This document shows, one piece after another, positions 52,728 through 61,727 of a stretch of 64,000 nucleotides of DNA; the stretch's first letter is position 1, and every line of letters starts with the position of its first letter. The DNA lies in contig NZ_JAFCJT010000003.1 of NCBI RefSeq assembly GCF_018130785.1, positions 124,001-188,000 on the forward strand. Reading direction: 5' to 3'. The notes beneath the pieces were generated by a model. It was given only the letters and a program-made list of their open reading frames with translations. It had not been told where the DNA came from and made no database searches. The DNA is from Bradyrhizobium liaoningense (GTDB taxonomy: Bacteria; Pseudomonadota; Alphaproteobacteria; Rhizobiales; Xanthobacteraceae). A program made the translations under genes and the position numbers.

Positions 52728-53594
52728 ATGAAAAACCGTGACGAAATCGCGCAAGCACTGGCCGCGTCGGGCTATATCGCCGATGCGGATCTTGCGACCG
52801 CGATCTCGCTGATGCAATTGTTGCGGCGTCCGCTGCTGCTCGAAGGCGAAGCGGGCGTCGGCAAGACGGAAGTGGCGAAAGCACTTGCAAAAGTGCACGC
52901 GACCGAGCTGATCCGCCTGCAATGCTACGAAGGCCTCGATCAGTCCTCCGCTCTCTACGAGTGGAACTACCAGCGGCAGTTGCTGGCGATCCAGGCCCAT
53001 CGCGGCATGGACAGCATCGAGGATCAGGTCTTCTCGGAAAAATACCTGCTGGAGCGTCCGCTGCTTGCCGCGATCCGCCGCGCACAGGCGCCGGTGCTGC
53101 TGATCGATGAGATCGACCGCGCCGACGACGAGTTCGAGGCCTTCCTGCTGGAGCTGCTGTCGGACTTCCAGGTCTCGATCCCCGAGCTCGGCACGATCGC
53201 GGCCGTCACGATCCCGCATGTCGTGCTGACCTCGAACGGCACGCGCGAGCTCTCCGACGCGCTGCGCCGGCGCTGCCTCTATCACTATGTCGATTATCCC
53301 GACGTGGATCGCGAGACCCGCATCATTCTGGCGCGCGTCGCTGGCGCCAGCCCGTCGCTGTCACTCCAGATCGCGCGCATGGTCGAGAACGTGCGCAAGG
53401 AGGAGCTGCGCAAGGTCCCCGGCGTCGCCGAGACGCTGGACTGGGCGGCGGCCCTGGTCGGCCTCGAGATCAGCGATCTCCACGACGCGCCCGAGACCGT
53501 GTATGAGACGCTGGTCTGTCTGTTGAAGACCCATGAGGACCGCGCCCGCGTCACGCCCGAGGTGACGCAGCGTCTGTTGGGGAGGGTCGCATGA
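52728..53594 (+). CDS. coxD: MoxR-type AAA+ ATPase CoxD
   Basis: 288 residues. Walker A GEAGVGKT (40-47), Walker B LLIDEID (124-130), sensor 1 in VVLTSNGTRELSDALRRRC. In A. carboxidovorans, CoxD is an ATPase needed to build the Cu-S-Mo site of CoxL, working with the VWA protein CoxE. The ribosome site GGAGG is nine bases before the ATG and partly inside a palindromic repeat. The stop overlaps the coxE start (ATGA). Confidence 0.94.
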   Translation: MKNRDEIAQALAASGYIADADLATAISLMQLLRRPLLLEGEAGVGKTEVAKALAKVHATELIRLQCYEGLDQSSALYEWNYQRQLLAIQAHRGMDSIEDQVFSEKYLLERPLLAAIRRAQAPVLLIDEIDRADDEFEAFLLELLSDFQVSIPELGTIAAVTIPHVVLTSNGTRELSDALRRRCLYHYVDYPDVDRETRIILARVAGASPSLSLQIARMVENVRKEELRKVPGVAETLDWAAALVGLEISDLHDAPETVYETLVCLLKTHEDRARVTPEVTQRLLGRVA

Positions 53595-54799
53595 GCTGTT
53601 GCGGCTCCAGCCCCGGATATGACGACCTCAATGAGGTCTCTCGTCTCGTGTCCGCGCGTCTCGCCGCCTTCCTGCGCACGCTTCGCGATGCCGGTTTTCG
53701 CGTCGGGCTCGCCGAAGGGCAGGATGCCGCGTCCCTGATGACCGCGGGCTACGCCGCCAGGCCAGGCCTGCTGCGCGCGGCGTTCAAGCATCTGTTCTCG
53801 GCACGCAAATCCGACTGGGACAAGTTCGACGGTCTGTTCGACGCGTTCTGGTTGGGCAAGCGCGTGCGCTCGCGCTCCCGCACGATTGGGTCGACGTCCG
53901 GCGCCAACAATCCTTCGCTGAAGAGCCTGCGGGACGCGGCGGCAGAGCAGGGCGGCAACCAGACCGTTACCGACCAGCTTTCGTCGTCCGATGATGCGCC
54001 GGAAGGCGGCTCCGGCGAGGGCCGCATGGAAGGCGCCTCGCGAGCGGACAATCTTGCGGAAGTCGATTTCAGGAAGCTGAGCGATCCCGATCAGGTCGCG
54101 CAGGCCCATGAGGCCGCAGCCCAACTCGCCAGGGCGATGCGCACACGGCTGACGCGGCGCGATCTGGCGCGCCGGCGCGGCTACCGGCTCGATCTCCGCC
54201 GCACCATTCATCGCAACATCAGCCATGGTGGTGTGCCGATCAGCCTCGTCAAGCGCCAGCGCAAGGACAAGCCACTGCGGCTAGTCGTGCTGCTCGATGC
54301 CTCTGGCTCGATGAACATGTACACCGCGGTGTTCCTGCGCTTCATCCACGGCGTCCTCGACCAGTTCCGTGAGGCCGAGGCGTTCCTGTTCCACACGCGT
54401 CTGGCCTATGTCTCCGATGCGATGAAGGAGAAGGACGCCAGCCGCGCGCTCGACCGGCTCTCGATCATGGCGCAAGGCGCGGGTGGCGGCACCAGGATCG
54501 GCGAGAGCCTGCAGACCTTCAACCGCTGGCACGCCGCACGCGTGATCCATTCGCGCAGTTGCGTGATGATCGTGTCGGATGGTTACGAGACCGGCGATGC
54601 CGCGCTGCTCGGGCGGGAGATGGCCGCACTGTCGCGTCGTTGCCGCCGCATCGTCTGGCTCAATCCGATGATGGCGTGGGAGGGCTATGCGCCCGAGGCC
54701 AGAGGCATCAAGGCGGCACTGCCGCATGTCGATCTCTACGCGCCCGCCAATTCGCTGCAAAGCCTGCGCGCGCTCGAACCCTATCTGGCGAAGCTTTGA
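53591..54799 (+). CDS. coxE: VWA-domain protein CoxE
   Basis: 402 residues. An N-terminal helical region, a Ser/Gly/Asn-rich disordered part (~95-150), and a C-terminal von Willebrand A domain with the complete MIDAS start DASGSM (from about residue 236), a Thr-containing GGGTRIGESL and a later VSDGYETGD. It pairs with CoxD as MoxR/VWA partners do, for copper and sulfur insertion into CODH. It overlaps coxD by four bases. The N-terminal SCCGSS has two adjacent cysteines that might bind metal. Confidence 0.93.
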   Translation: MSCCGSSPGYDDLNEVSRLVSARLAAFLRTLRDAGFRVGLAEGQDAASLMTAGYAARPGLLRAAFKHLFSARKSDWDKFDGLFDAFWLGKRVRSRSRTIGSTSGANNPSLKSLRDAAAEQGGNQTVTDQLSSSDDAPEGGSGEGRMEGASRADNLAEVDFRKLSDPDQVAQAHEAAAQLARAMRTRLTRRDLARRRGYRLDLRRTIHRNISHGGVPISLVKRQRKDKPLRLVVLLDASGSMNMYTAVFLRFIHGVLDQFREAEAFLFHTRLAYVSDAMKEKDASRALDRLSIMAQGAGGGTRIGESLQTFNRWHAARVIHSRSCVMIVSDGYETGDAALLGREMAALSRRCRRIVWLNPMMAWEGYAPEARGIKAALPHVDLYAPANSLQSLRALEPYLAKL

Positions 54800-54810
54800 G
54801 GAGGCTTCCG

Positions 54811-55650
54811 ATGACCGCTCATGTCGAAGTGCTTGACGTAGTCGCACAGATGAAGGCCGCCGAGCGTGCCTTCGTGCTCGCGACGGTGGTGCGTACGGTG
54901 TCGGTGACCGCGGCGAAGGCTGGCGCCAAGGCGATCATCGCGGCCGACGGCACCATCGTCGCGGGCTGGATCGGCGGGGGCTGCGCCAAGGGCGCGGTGC
55001 TGAAGGCGGCGCGCGAGGCGCTCGCCGATGGCGAGCCGCGCATGGTGTCGGTGCAGCCGGAGAACCTGCTGGCCGAGCTCGGCGTCAGCGCGGGCGAGAG
55101 CCGCGACGGCATTCGCTTCGCCAGCAACATGTGCCCGAGCAAGGGCACGATGGACATCTTCGTTGAGCCGGTGCTGCCGCATCCCTCGCTCGTCATTCTC
55201 GGTGCGAGCCCGGTGGCGCTGTCGCTTGCGGCGCAGGCGCGCGTGCTCGGTTATCACGTCACGCTCGCCGCGCCGGTTGCCGATCGCACGGCGCAGCCGG
55301 ATGCCGATGCGGTCATCGATGGTTATCACCTCGGCGAGCTCAACGACGCAAAGCGCTTCGTCGTGGTCTCGACGCAAGGCAAGGGCGATGAAGCCGCCTT
55401 GCGTGCCGCGGTCGCGACCAAAGCCGACTACCACGCCTTCGTCGGCAGCCGCCGCAAGATGGCTTCGTTGCGCGCCAAGCTCCTCGCAGAAGGCACCAAT
55501 GCCGCCGCGATCGACGATGTCAAGGCACCGGCCGGGCTCGATCTCGGCGCCATCACCCCGGAGGAGATCGCGATGTCGATCCTCGCCGAGATCACCCGGG
55601 ACCGAAGGCGCGGGCAGCGCGCCGCCAATCAGGCAGCCAGCAGAGAGTGA
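54811..55650 (+). CDS. coxF: XdhC/CoxF-family maturation protein
   Basis: 279 residues. The N-terminal XdhC/CoxI-type domain holds TIVAGWIGGGCAKGAVLKAA with the conserved Cys, followed by a SNMCPSKG segment with a second Cys. A Rossmann-like C-domain has LVILGASPVALSLAAQAR. XdhC proteins bind and protect molybdenum cofactor and help its sulfuration before insertion; CoxF is presumed to do so for CoxL. It starts 11 bp after coxE, with GAGGAGG upstream. Confidence 0.92.
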   Translation: MTAHVEVLDVVAQMKAAERAFVLATVVRTVSVTAAKAGAKAIIAADGTIVAGWIGGGCAKGAVLKAAREALADGEPRMVSVQPENLLAELGVSAGESRDGIRFASNMCPSKGTMDIFVEPVLPHPSLVILGASPVALSLAAQARVLGYHVTLAAPVADRTAQPDADAVIDGYHLGELNDAKRFVVVSTQGKGDEAALRAAVATKADYHAFVGSRRKMASLRAKLLAEGTNAAAIDDVKAPAGLDLGAITPEEIAMSILAEITRDRRRGQRAANQAASRE

Positions 55651-55660
55651 GACACCGATT

Positions 55661-56119
55661 ATGCAGATGAACGACAGCCAGCGTATCCCAGCCTCGCGCG
55701 AACAGGTGTGGGCGGCGCTGAACGATCCCGCCGTGCTGAAGCAGTGCATCCCCGGCTGCCAGTCGCTCGATGTGACCGCGCCGAACGAGATGACGGCGAC
55801 CGTGGTCTTCAAGGTCGGCCCGGTGAAGGCGACATTCAGCGGCAAGGTGACGCTGACCGATCTCGATCCGCCCAACTCCTATCGCATCTCGGGCGAAGGC
55901 TCCGGCGGCGTCGCCGGCTTCGCCAGGGGTGGCGCGGTGGTGCGGCTGGAATCCGAGAGTACCGACGTGACGGTGTTGCTTTACGAAGTCGATGCGCAGA
56001 TCGGCGGCAAGCTCGCGCAGCTGGGAGCGCGGCTGATCAATTCGACCGCGACGAAGCTTGCGGGGGAGTTCTTTAAGTCGTTTGCGGAGGTCGTGAGCGC
56101 GAAGGCCGAGGCAGGTTAG
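55661..56119 (+). CDS. coxG: CoxG, SRPBCC-fold CODH membrane-attachment factor
   Basis: 152 residues. SRPBCC/START-like fold with the family signatures REQVWAALNDPAVLKQCIPGC, YRISGEGSGGVAGFARGGA and LARLINSTATKLAGEFF-like C-terminal helix. In A. carboxidovorans CoxG is required to hold CODH at the membrane; work on the mycobacterial enzyme points to a role in bringing quinone to it. It begins 10 bp after coxF and is the last cox gene here. A family B repeat starts four bases past the stop. Confidence 0.92.
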   Translation: MQMNDSQRIPASREQVWAALNDPAVLKQCIPGCQSLDVTAPNEMTATVVFKVGPVKATFSGKVTLTDLDPPNSYRISGEGSGGVAGFARGGAVVRLESESTDVTVLLYEVDAQIGGKLAQLGARLINSTATKLAGEFFKSFAEVVSAKAEAG

Positions 56120-56122
56120 CTG

Positions 56123-56210
56123 CCGTAGGGTGGGCAAAGCGAAGCGTGCCCACCGCCTTCATCGCACAGAAAAGGTGGGCACGGCGCGTTGCGCCTTTGC
56201 CCACCCTACG
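56123..56210. repeat. Palindromic intergenic repeat, family B copy 3
   Basis: CCGTAGGGTGGGCAAAGCGA and GCCTTTGCCCACCCTACG, inner GTGCCCACCGCC/GGTGGGCAC. Lies between the convergent ends of coxG and the ATP-grasp gene, and probably forms the 3' end of the cox transcript. Confidence 0.86.
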
Positions 56211-56224
56211 ATAGCTGCGCAAGC

Positions 56225-57259
56225 TCACCCCAGCGACACCCCCGCCTTCGCCCGGCTGATCCCCAGCGTCAGGATGCGCTGCAGGAGATCCGGATATTTG
56301 AGTCCGGCATGTTGAGCCGCCGTGGCGAACTCCTGGCTCTTGGCGATCTCGGGGTTGGGATTGGCTTCGATGAAATACGGGGTGCCGTCGGCGGCGAGAC
56401 GAAAATCGATGCGCGCGTAGCCGTCGAGGCCAAGCGCTCGGTAGATGCGCTTCGCGGCGCGCTGGATGCGCGCGGTGACTTCGGGCGCGAGGTCCTTCGC
56501 CGGCCCGTCGACGATGCCGACCTTCTCCTGATAGTCGGTGTCGTGCTTGGCTTTCTCCGTGGCGATGTGCCGTGATCTGCGCCCGCCCATGCTACCGAAT
56601 TTCAGTTCCCAAACCGGCAGGACGCGCAGGCGGTTGTTGCCGAGCACGCCGACATAAAGCTCGCGCCCCTCGATGAACTGCTCGGCGATCGCAGCGGATT
56701 CGACCCGCTCGTGGATGAAGGCGACGCGCTCCGCGAGCTTCTCGTCGGTATCGACGATCGAAGCCTGCGAGATGCCGAAGGACCCGTCCATGTTCAGGCT
56801 CTTGACGATCAGCGGCAGCGCAAGGCGCGTCGGGCGTTTCACCTTGCGGCGCATCGGGAAGACGGCGAAGGCGGGCGCCGCGATCCGGCGGTGATGCACC
56901 AGCGTCTTGGACAAATCCTTGCCGCGCGCCAGGATCAGGCCGCGAGGATTGCACCCGGTATAAGGGACCTTCATCAGCTCGAGGTAGCTGGCGATGTGCT
57001 GGTCGTAGGCGACGTTGTTGTGGAATTCCTCCAGCAACGTGAAGACCACGTGCGGCTTGAACTCCTCGATCGCCTCGCGCACCGGCTTGATTTCGTCCTG
57101 CGCGCCGAGGGCGCGAACCTCGTGGCCGGCCGCGCGCAAGGTGCTCACCACGTCGTATTCCGTTTTCCACGCGTTGATTTCCTGCGCGGTGTATCCGTCG
57201 GTTGAGTCCGGAGGCATGAAGTCCGGATGCATCAGCACCAGAATGCGCGAGCTTCTCAT
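56225..57259 (-). CDS. D-Ala-D-Ala-ligase-like ATP-grasp enzyme
   Basis: 344 residues. An N-terminal preATP-grasp Rossmann-like domain (ILVLMHPDFMPPD, then HVVFTLLEEFHNN) is followed by an ATP-grasp core: ALPLIVKSLNMDGSFGISQAS (nucleotide-binding Lys and Gly-rich loop), IAEQFIEGRELYVGV, ARIDFRLAADG and the metal-binding FIEANPNPEI. This is the Ddl branch, but it differs from the cell-wall Ddl in the N-domain and lacks mur neighbours. Expect carboxylate-amine ligation; substrates unknown. The ATG at 57259 overlaps the stop of the metallopeptidase gene (ATGA). Confidence 0.78.
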   Translation of the reverse strand: MRSSRILVLMHPDFMPPDSTDGYTAQEINAWKTEYDVVSTLRAAGHEVRALGAQDEIKPVREAIEEFKPHVVFTLLEEFHNNVAYDQHIASYLELMKVPYTGCNPRGLILARGKDLSKTLVHHRRIAAPAFAVFPMRRKVKRPTRLALPLIVKSLNMDGSFGISQASIVDTDEKLAERVAFIHERVESAAIAEQFIEGRELYVGVLGNNRLRVLPVWELKFGSMGGRRSRHIATEKAKHDTDYQEKVGIVDGPAKDLAPEVTARIQRAAKRIYRALGLDGYARIDFRLAADGTPYFIEANPNPEIAKSQEFATAAQHAGLKYPDLLQRILTLGISRAKAGVSLG

Positions 57260-58284
57260 AGCGCGATCCATTTGCGCCGAGACGGGCCAAACAGCGCGTG
57301 CATCGTCTTGGCGGTCACGAGGACGGTGAAATCGAGAACGAGCTTCTGTTCGGGGCCGACGGCGCGCAGGTCGAGCTCACGGCAGCGGGAGATCATGTCA
57401 TCGAGCACGGCATCGAGCGTGAGCTGGTTCTCGCCCGTCCATCGCGCGACCAGCTGCCTGATCTGTGCGCGGTGGCGCCTGATCAGGGCCGAAGCCGGCT
57501 TTGAGCGGTGATGCCGTGGATCGGCTGAAAACAGCCTGGAGAGGTCGCGGTCGTAGGTCTTCGGCGGCGTGAAGGCGTAGAACGCCTGCTTCTTCTCGTA
57601 GTGGTCTTCGAGCGTCTGGCTGAGCCGGCCCAGCGTATCGACACGCTCTCGCGTCGTGATCAGCGGCCGCTTTCCCGCGATCTCGCTCATCAGCTCGTCG
57701 ACATATTCGAGCTTCTTCAGTGCGGGCCAGCCGGCATATCGCGTCCGCCAGTTCGAGCGCGGCCGCAGCCACACCGCAAAGGTCTCGGCGAAATCTTCAT
57801 CCGGATGGCTCTGGGCGTACCACAGCCGGAGATGCTGGACGTAGCGCCTGCTGGCAGGATTGGGCCGGTAGTAGCGCGGGTAGTGTTTCGACGACGGGCC
57901 GAACAGCTGCTGCCAGCGCCGGCGGCGCTGCAGCTGATAGCCGTGCTGCATGGCATGGCCGGCCTCGTGACGGAGGATGGCCATGCACTCGCGCCAGGTC
58001 CCGCCCTCGACGTCGAACATCATCTTCTTCTCGAGCTTCATCAGGCGCGGATGGGCGAGATAGAACGGAATGGCGATGCCCGGCACATCGCCCGGACTGA
58101 ACCATTCGCTCGAGATCCATGTGTGCGGTCGCAGCCGGATGCCACGCTCTTCGAGCTCCTCATGGAGCGTGCGGACGCAGTCCTCGAGCCAGGTGCCTTT
58201 GACCGTAACCCTCAGGCTGGAGAGCCGCTGCTTGAGCAACTCGTCATCCGACAGCTTCTCCCAGGCAAATTTCCGGTGCGGCAT
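57256..58284 (-). CDS. Putative zinc metallopeptidase (HEAGH, gluzincin-like)
   Basis: 342 residues. The zinc motif HEAGH (106-110) has a downstream Glu in HPDEDFAETFAVWL (Glu167) as the likely third ligand, in the order of gluzincins. The rest is rich in Arg, Trp and Tyr, with no signal peptide or membrane helix, so it is probably cytoplasmic. It belongs to the 'putative zinc-binding metallopeptidase' group with no assigned substrate. It overlaps an ATP-grasp ligase by four bases, which suggests one pathway that cuts and then joins, or ligates and then trims, a peptide. Confidence 0.75.
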   Translation of the reverse strand: MPHRKFAWEKLSDDELLKQRLSSLRVTVKGTWLEDCVRTLHEELEERGIRLRPHTWISSEWFSPGDVPGIAIPFYLAHPRLMKLEKKMMFDVEGGTWRECMAILRHEAGHAMQHGYQLQRRRRWQQLFGPSSKHYPRYYRPNPASRRYVQHLRLWYAQSHPDEDFAETFAVWLRPRSNWRTRYAGWPALKKLEYVDELMSEIAGKRPLITTRERVDTLGRLSQTLEDHYEKKQAFYAFTPPKTYDRDLSRLFSADPRHHRSKPASALIRRHRAQIRQLVARWTGENQLTLDAVLDDMISRCRELDLRAVGPEQKLVLDFTVLVTAKTMHALFGPSRRKWIAL

Positions 58285-58394
58285 CAGGAATCCAGAGGGC
58301 AGGGATGACTCGGTATCCGGATGATGTCATGGGCGGCAGCCGGCAACAACCCGCGGGGTCTGTGAGGCGTGCTGCGGCGCGTCAGCGCTCAACG

Positions 58395-58484
58395 CCGTAG
58401 GGTGGGCAAAGCGAAGCGTGCCCGCCTTCTTCGCGGCAACAAAAAAGGTGGGCACGGCGCTTTGCGCCTTTGCCCACCCTACGG
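58395..58484. repeat. Palindromic intergenic repeat, family B copy 4
   Basis: CCGTAGGGTGGGCAAAGCGA and GCGCCTTTGCCCACCCTACGG with an A-rich loop (CAACAAAAAAGG). It lies between prs (whose 3' end it adjoins) and the metallopeptidase gene. Confidence 0.86.
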
Positions 58485-58500
58485 CATCGCGAAACTTAAC

Positions 58501-59454
<954 letters not shown>

Positions 59455-59648
59455 GGACGCTTCCTCCCGCGCTTTGCTGGATACGACGTGCAACATCAAA
59501 GAATACCCACTGGAAGCACGGTTACGACGGGCGAGGAAATATCAGGCCGGGGGCTGCAATGGCAACCCGGGATGCTACGTTTTCCCTGCGAAAATCCTGA
59601 GTCGGGCCAACGGTTTGGCCGCAACTTGGGGCCGTGGTTTAGCGGGGG

Positions 59649-60266
59649 TTATTGCTCGGCGTAACCGAGCGCCGAGGCCGGCATCCCGGCCGCCGGAGCC
59701 TCCGGGATCACGCCGGCCACCGCCGGTCCCCGCAAGCCCGGAACAGGGCTCGGCGTGTCCGGCGTCCCGTTGATCATGTTGGAAAGTCCGCTGAATCCGG
59801 CCTGGGCGATCTTCCGCAGCACGAGGTCGTCGGCGGCGCCCCAAGGATCGCGGCCGCCCTTGGCGGCGGTCAGTTCCTCGCCGGAGAGGCGCAACGCCCG
59901 CTGCTGGTTGGCGTCGTAGACGTCCCAGACCCAGGCGATCACGGTCTTGCCGCGCACGATCTGGGCGGAGAGGTAACTGCGCACGTGGTAGGCGGCGGTC
60001 CCCTCGCGGGAGACGACGGACAGGCTGCGGAGCTTGGATTCGCTGTCGAGCACGCCGACCATGCGGTCGAACACCTGCGGGGGTGGCCCGTCGATCGATT
60101 CGAAGGCCACCGTCGCCCCGGAGCCGGCGCTCGGCGCCATCGCATAGGAGTTGGCGGCACCGCCGCCGCCGCCGGCGCAGCCCCCAAGCGCGGTCGCCAC
60201 CGCCAGCAGCATGACCGCCAGCACGCGCGAACCCGCGCGGCCCAGGATGAATGACGCGTCCCTCAT
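59649..60266 (-). CDS. Putative lipoprotein
   Basis: 205 residues. The signal ends in a lipobox LGGC (~27-30) followed by a Gly-rich tether (AGGGGGAANS). Processing would need Lgt (gene at 62864) and LspA (gene at 15506). The mature domain (~45-150; GPPPQVFDRMVGVL, YHVRSYLSAQIVRGKTVIAWVWDVYD) resembles unnamed rhizobial lipoproteins. The C-terminus is Pro/Ala-rich. The residue after Cys is Ala, so outer membrane sorting is likely. It lies upstream of prs on the same strand, 194 bp away. Confidence 0.75.
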   Translation of the reverse strand: MRDASFILGRAGSRVLAVMLLAVATALGGCAGGGGGAANSYAMAPSAGSGATVAFESIDGPPPQVFDRMVGVLDSESKLRSLSVVSREGTAAYHVRSYLSAQIVRGKTVIAWVWDVYDANQQRALRLSGEELTAAKGGRDPWGAADDLVLRKIAQAGFSGLSNMINGTPDTPSPVPGLRGPAVAGVIPEAPAAGMPASALGYAEQ

Positions 60267-60353
60267 TATGGAGGGCAGCGATATCGTTAAAATCGATTAA
60301 GGTCTAGGGCAGGAAGGACACATCATTGGGCCGATGGAGCCGGGAAATTACCG

Positions 60354-60926
60354 ATGAAGCGAGTGACTTTGGGCGTGATTGTTGCCTGTCTCATCGCGGG
60401 ACGGGCTGCGGCCGCAGAAAGTGCGGCCGAAGCAATCCGGGCTTTCGGATTGATCGGTACCTGGTCGGCGGATTGCAAACGGGACCCCTACCAGGCTTGT
60501 GAGAACAACCGCTGCGGCGCGCGATTGACGTACATCGTGCCCACTTCTGGAGCGCCCACCATCAGGAATGTGATCGGAACGTTTTCGCCCGGGCAGGTGC
60601 GGACATTTGTCAGCACGATCCATTCAGCAACCCGCGTAGCGGGCGACAAACTCAAGATTGTGTCCGTCCAGGATCCTCCGCCTAGCACGACATTGGTGTG
60701 GTGGCGTCAGCCCGGCGAGATATGGGAGATCGTCCTGCTCAAGGTCGGCGACAAATATCGGACATTCTCCGCGCATCGCGACGACTGGAAGAAGATCGAA
60801 GTCGATGAAGGATTCGAGGTCCGACCTCCGCCACCGCCTCCGCCAGCGCAAGTGTACGTGGATTTGCCAACCAAATGGCTTCGCGGAAAGAATGAAATGC
60901 CATTGTTCGAACGATGCAGCGACTAG
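60354..60926 (+). CDS. Secreted protein of unknown function
   Basis: 190 residues. Signal peptide at ~1-20 (cut near AAA), then a domain starting LIGTWSADCKRDPYQACEN, with four Cys in the first 50 mature residues, and a lipocalin-like GTW. A predicted beta-rich part (VGDKYRTFSAHRDDWKKIEV) follows, then a run of seven prolines (~162-168) and a short tail ending ERCSD. Composition is less GC-rich than its neighbours (wobble positions more AT), a mild sign of a different history. It is divergent from the lipoprotein gene and convergent with pgeF. No function recognised. Confidence 0.7.
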   Translation: MKRVTLGVIVACLIAGRAAAAESAAEAIRAFGLIGTWSADCKRDPYQACENNRCGARLTYIVPTSGAPTIRNVIGTFSPGQVRTFVSTIHSATRVAGDKLKIVSVQDPPPSTTLVWWRQPGEIWEIVLLKVGDKYRTFSAHRDDWKKIEVDEGFEVRPPPPPPPAQVYVDLPTKWLRGKNEMPLFERCSD

Positions 60927-60959
60927 TGGGCTGCAGCGAGGGTTGGGCGAAATCCGCCT

Positions 60960-61727
60960 TTACCTCTCCAGCGCGATCGCGTGAATGTGGCGGCCGTAAT
61001 CCGGCTCCTTGCGATGGACGGAGCGGCGATAGCTGAAGAAGCGCTCGTCGGCATAGGTGTCCAGACCGAGATCGTCGATCATCAGGATGCCGGCGGCTTC
61101 GAGCCGCTTCCGGATGAAGCCGGCGAGGTCGAACATCGCGTGTCCGGCGCGCACCGACGGGATGAAGAACATCGCGTTGTCCGCGTCCGCCTCGATGAAG
61201 CGCGCCACGAATTCGTTGCCGACCTCGTAGCTGTCCTGCCGGATCAAGGGGCCGATCGCGGCGATGATGCCGCTGCGCGTGGCGCCGAGCTTCTCCATCG
61301 CCGAGATCGTTGACTCCAGCACGCCTGATAGCGCGCCTTTCCAGCCGGCATGGGCGCCGCCGATCACGCGCGCGCTGGGATCGACGAACAGCACCGGTCC
61401 GCAATCGGCGGTGGAGACGCCGAGCGCAATGCCGGGTGTTTTCGTGACCAGAGCATCGCCCTTCGGCCGCGGTCCGCTCGGCCACGGCGCTTCGGCCACG
61501 AGGACATCGGGCGAATGGATCTGGTGCAGGCTGATGAAGCGCTCCGGGGCGACGCCGACATGCTCGGCCATGCGGCGGCGGTTCTCCGCGACATGCGCCG
61601 GATCGTCGTTGGAGCCGAGCCCGCCGTTGAGCGCCGAATAAATCCCGCCTGAGACACCGCCCTCGCGGGTGAAGAAGGCATGGCGCAGGCCGGGCACGGC
61701 CGACAGCAGCGACGAAGCAAGCGTCAT
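60960..61727 (-). CDS. pgeF: Peptidoglycan editing factor PgeF (YfiH/RACo-type laccase-like)
   Basis: 255 residues. The metal-binding signature is intact: LHQIHSPDV (~67), VSTADCGPVLFVD (~104; Cys) and GGAHAGWKGALSGV (~122; His). PgeF hydrolyses mis-incorporated L-Ser from UDP-MurNAc-type precursors; older annotation as polyphenol oxidase stems from in vitro activity. Its ATG overlaps the stop of the methyltransferase gene (ATGA), so it belongs to the lgt-methyltransferase-pgeF operon. Confidence 0.92.
   Translation of the reverse strand: MTLASSLLSAVPGLRHAFFTREGGVSGGIYSALNGGLGSNDDPAHVAENRRRMAEHVGVAPERFISLHQIHSPDVLVAEAPWPSGPRPKGDALVTKTPGIALGVSTADCGPVLFVDPSARVIGGAHAGWKGALSGVLESTISAMEKLGATRSGIIAAIGPLIRQDSYEVGNEFVARFIEADADNAMFFIPSVRAGHAMFDLAGFIRKRLEAAGILMIDDLGLDTYADERFFSYRRSVHRKEPDYGRHIHAIALER

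Noticed and set aside
47370..56119. Form II (coxSLM-type) xanthine-oxidase-like paralogue
   Set aside because: The order is M-S-L and the loop is AYRCSFR with the copper-binding Cys, not AYRGAGR.
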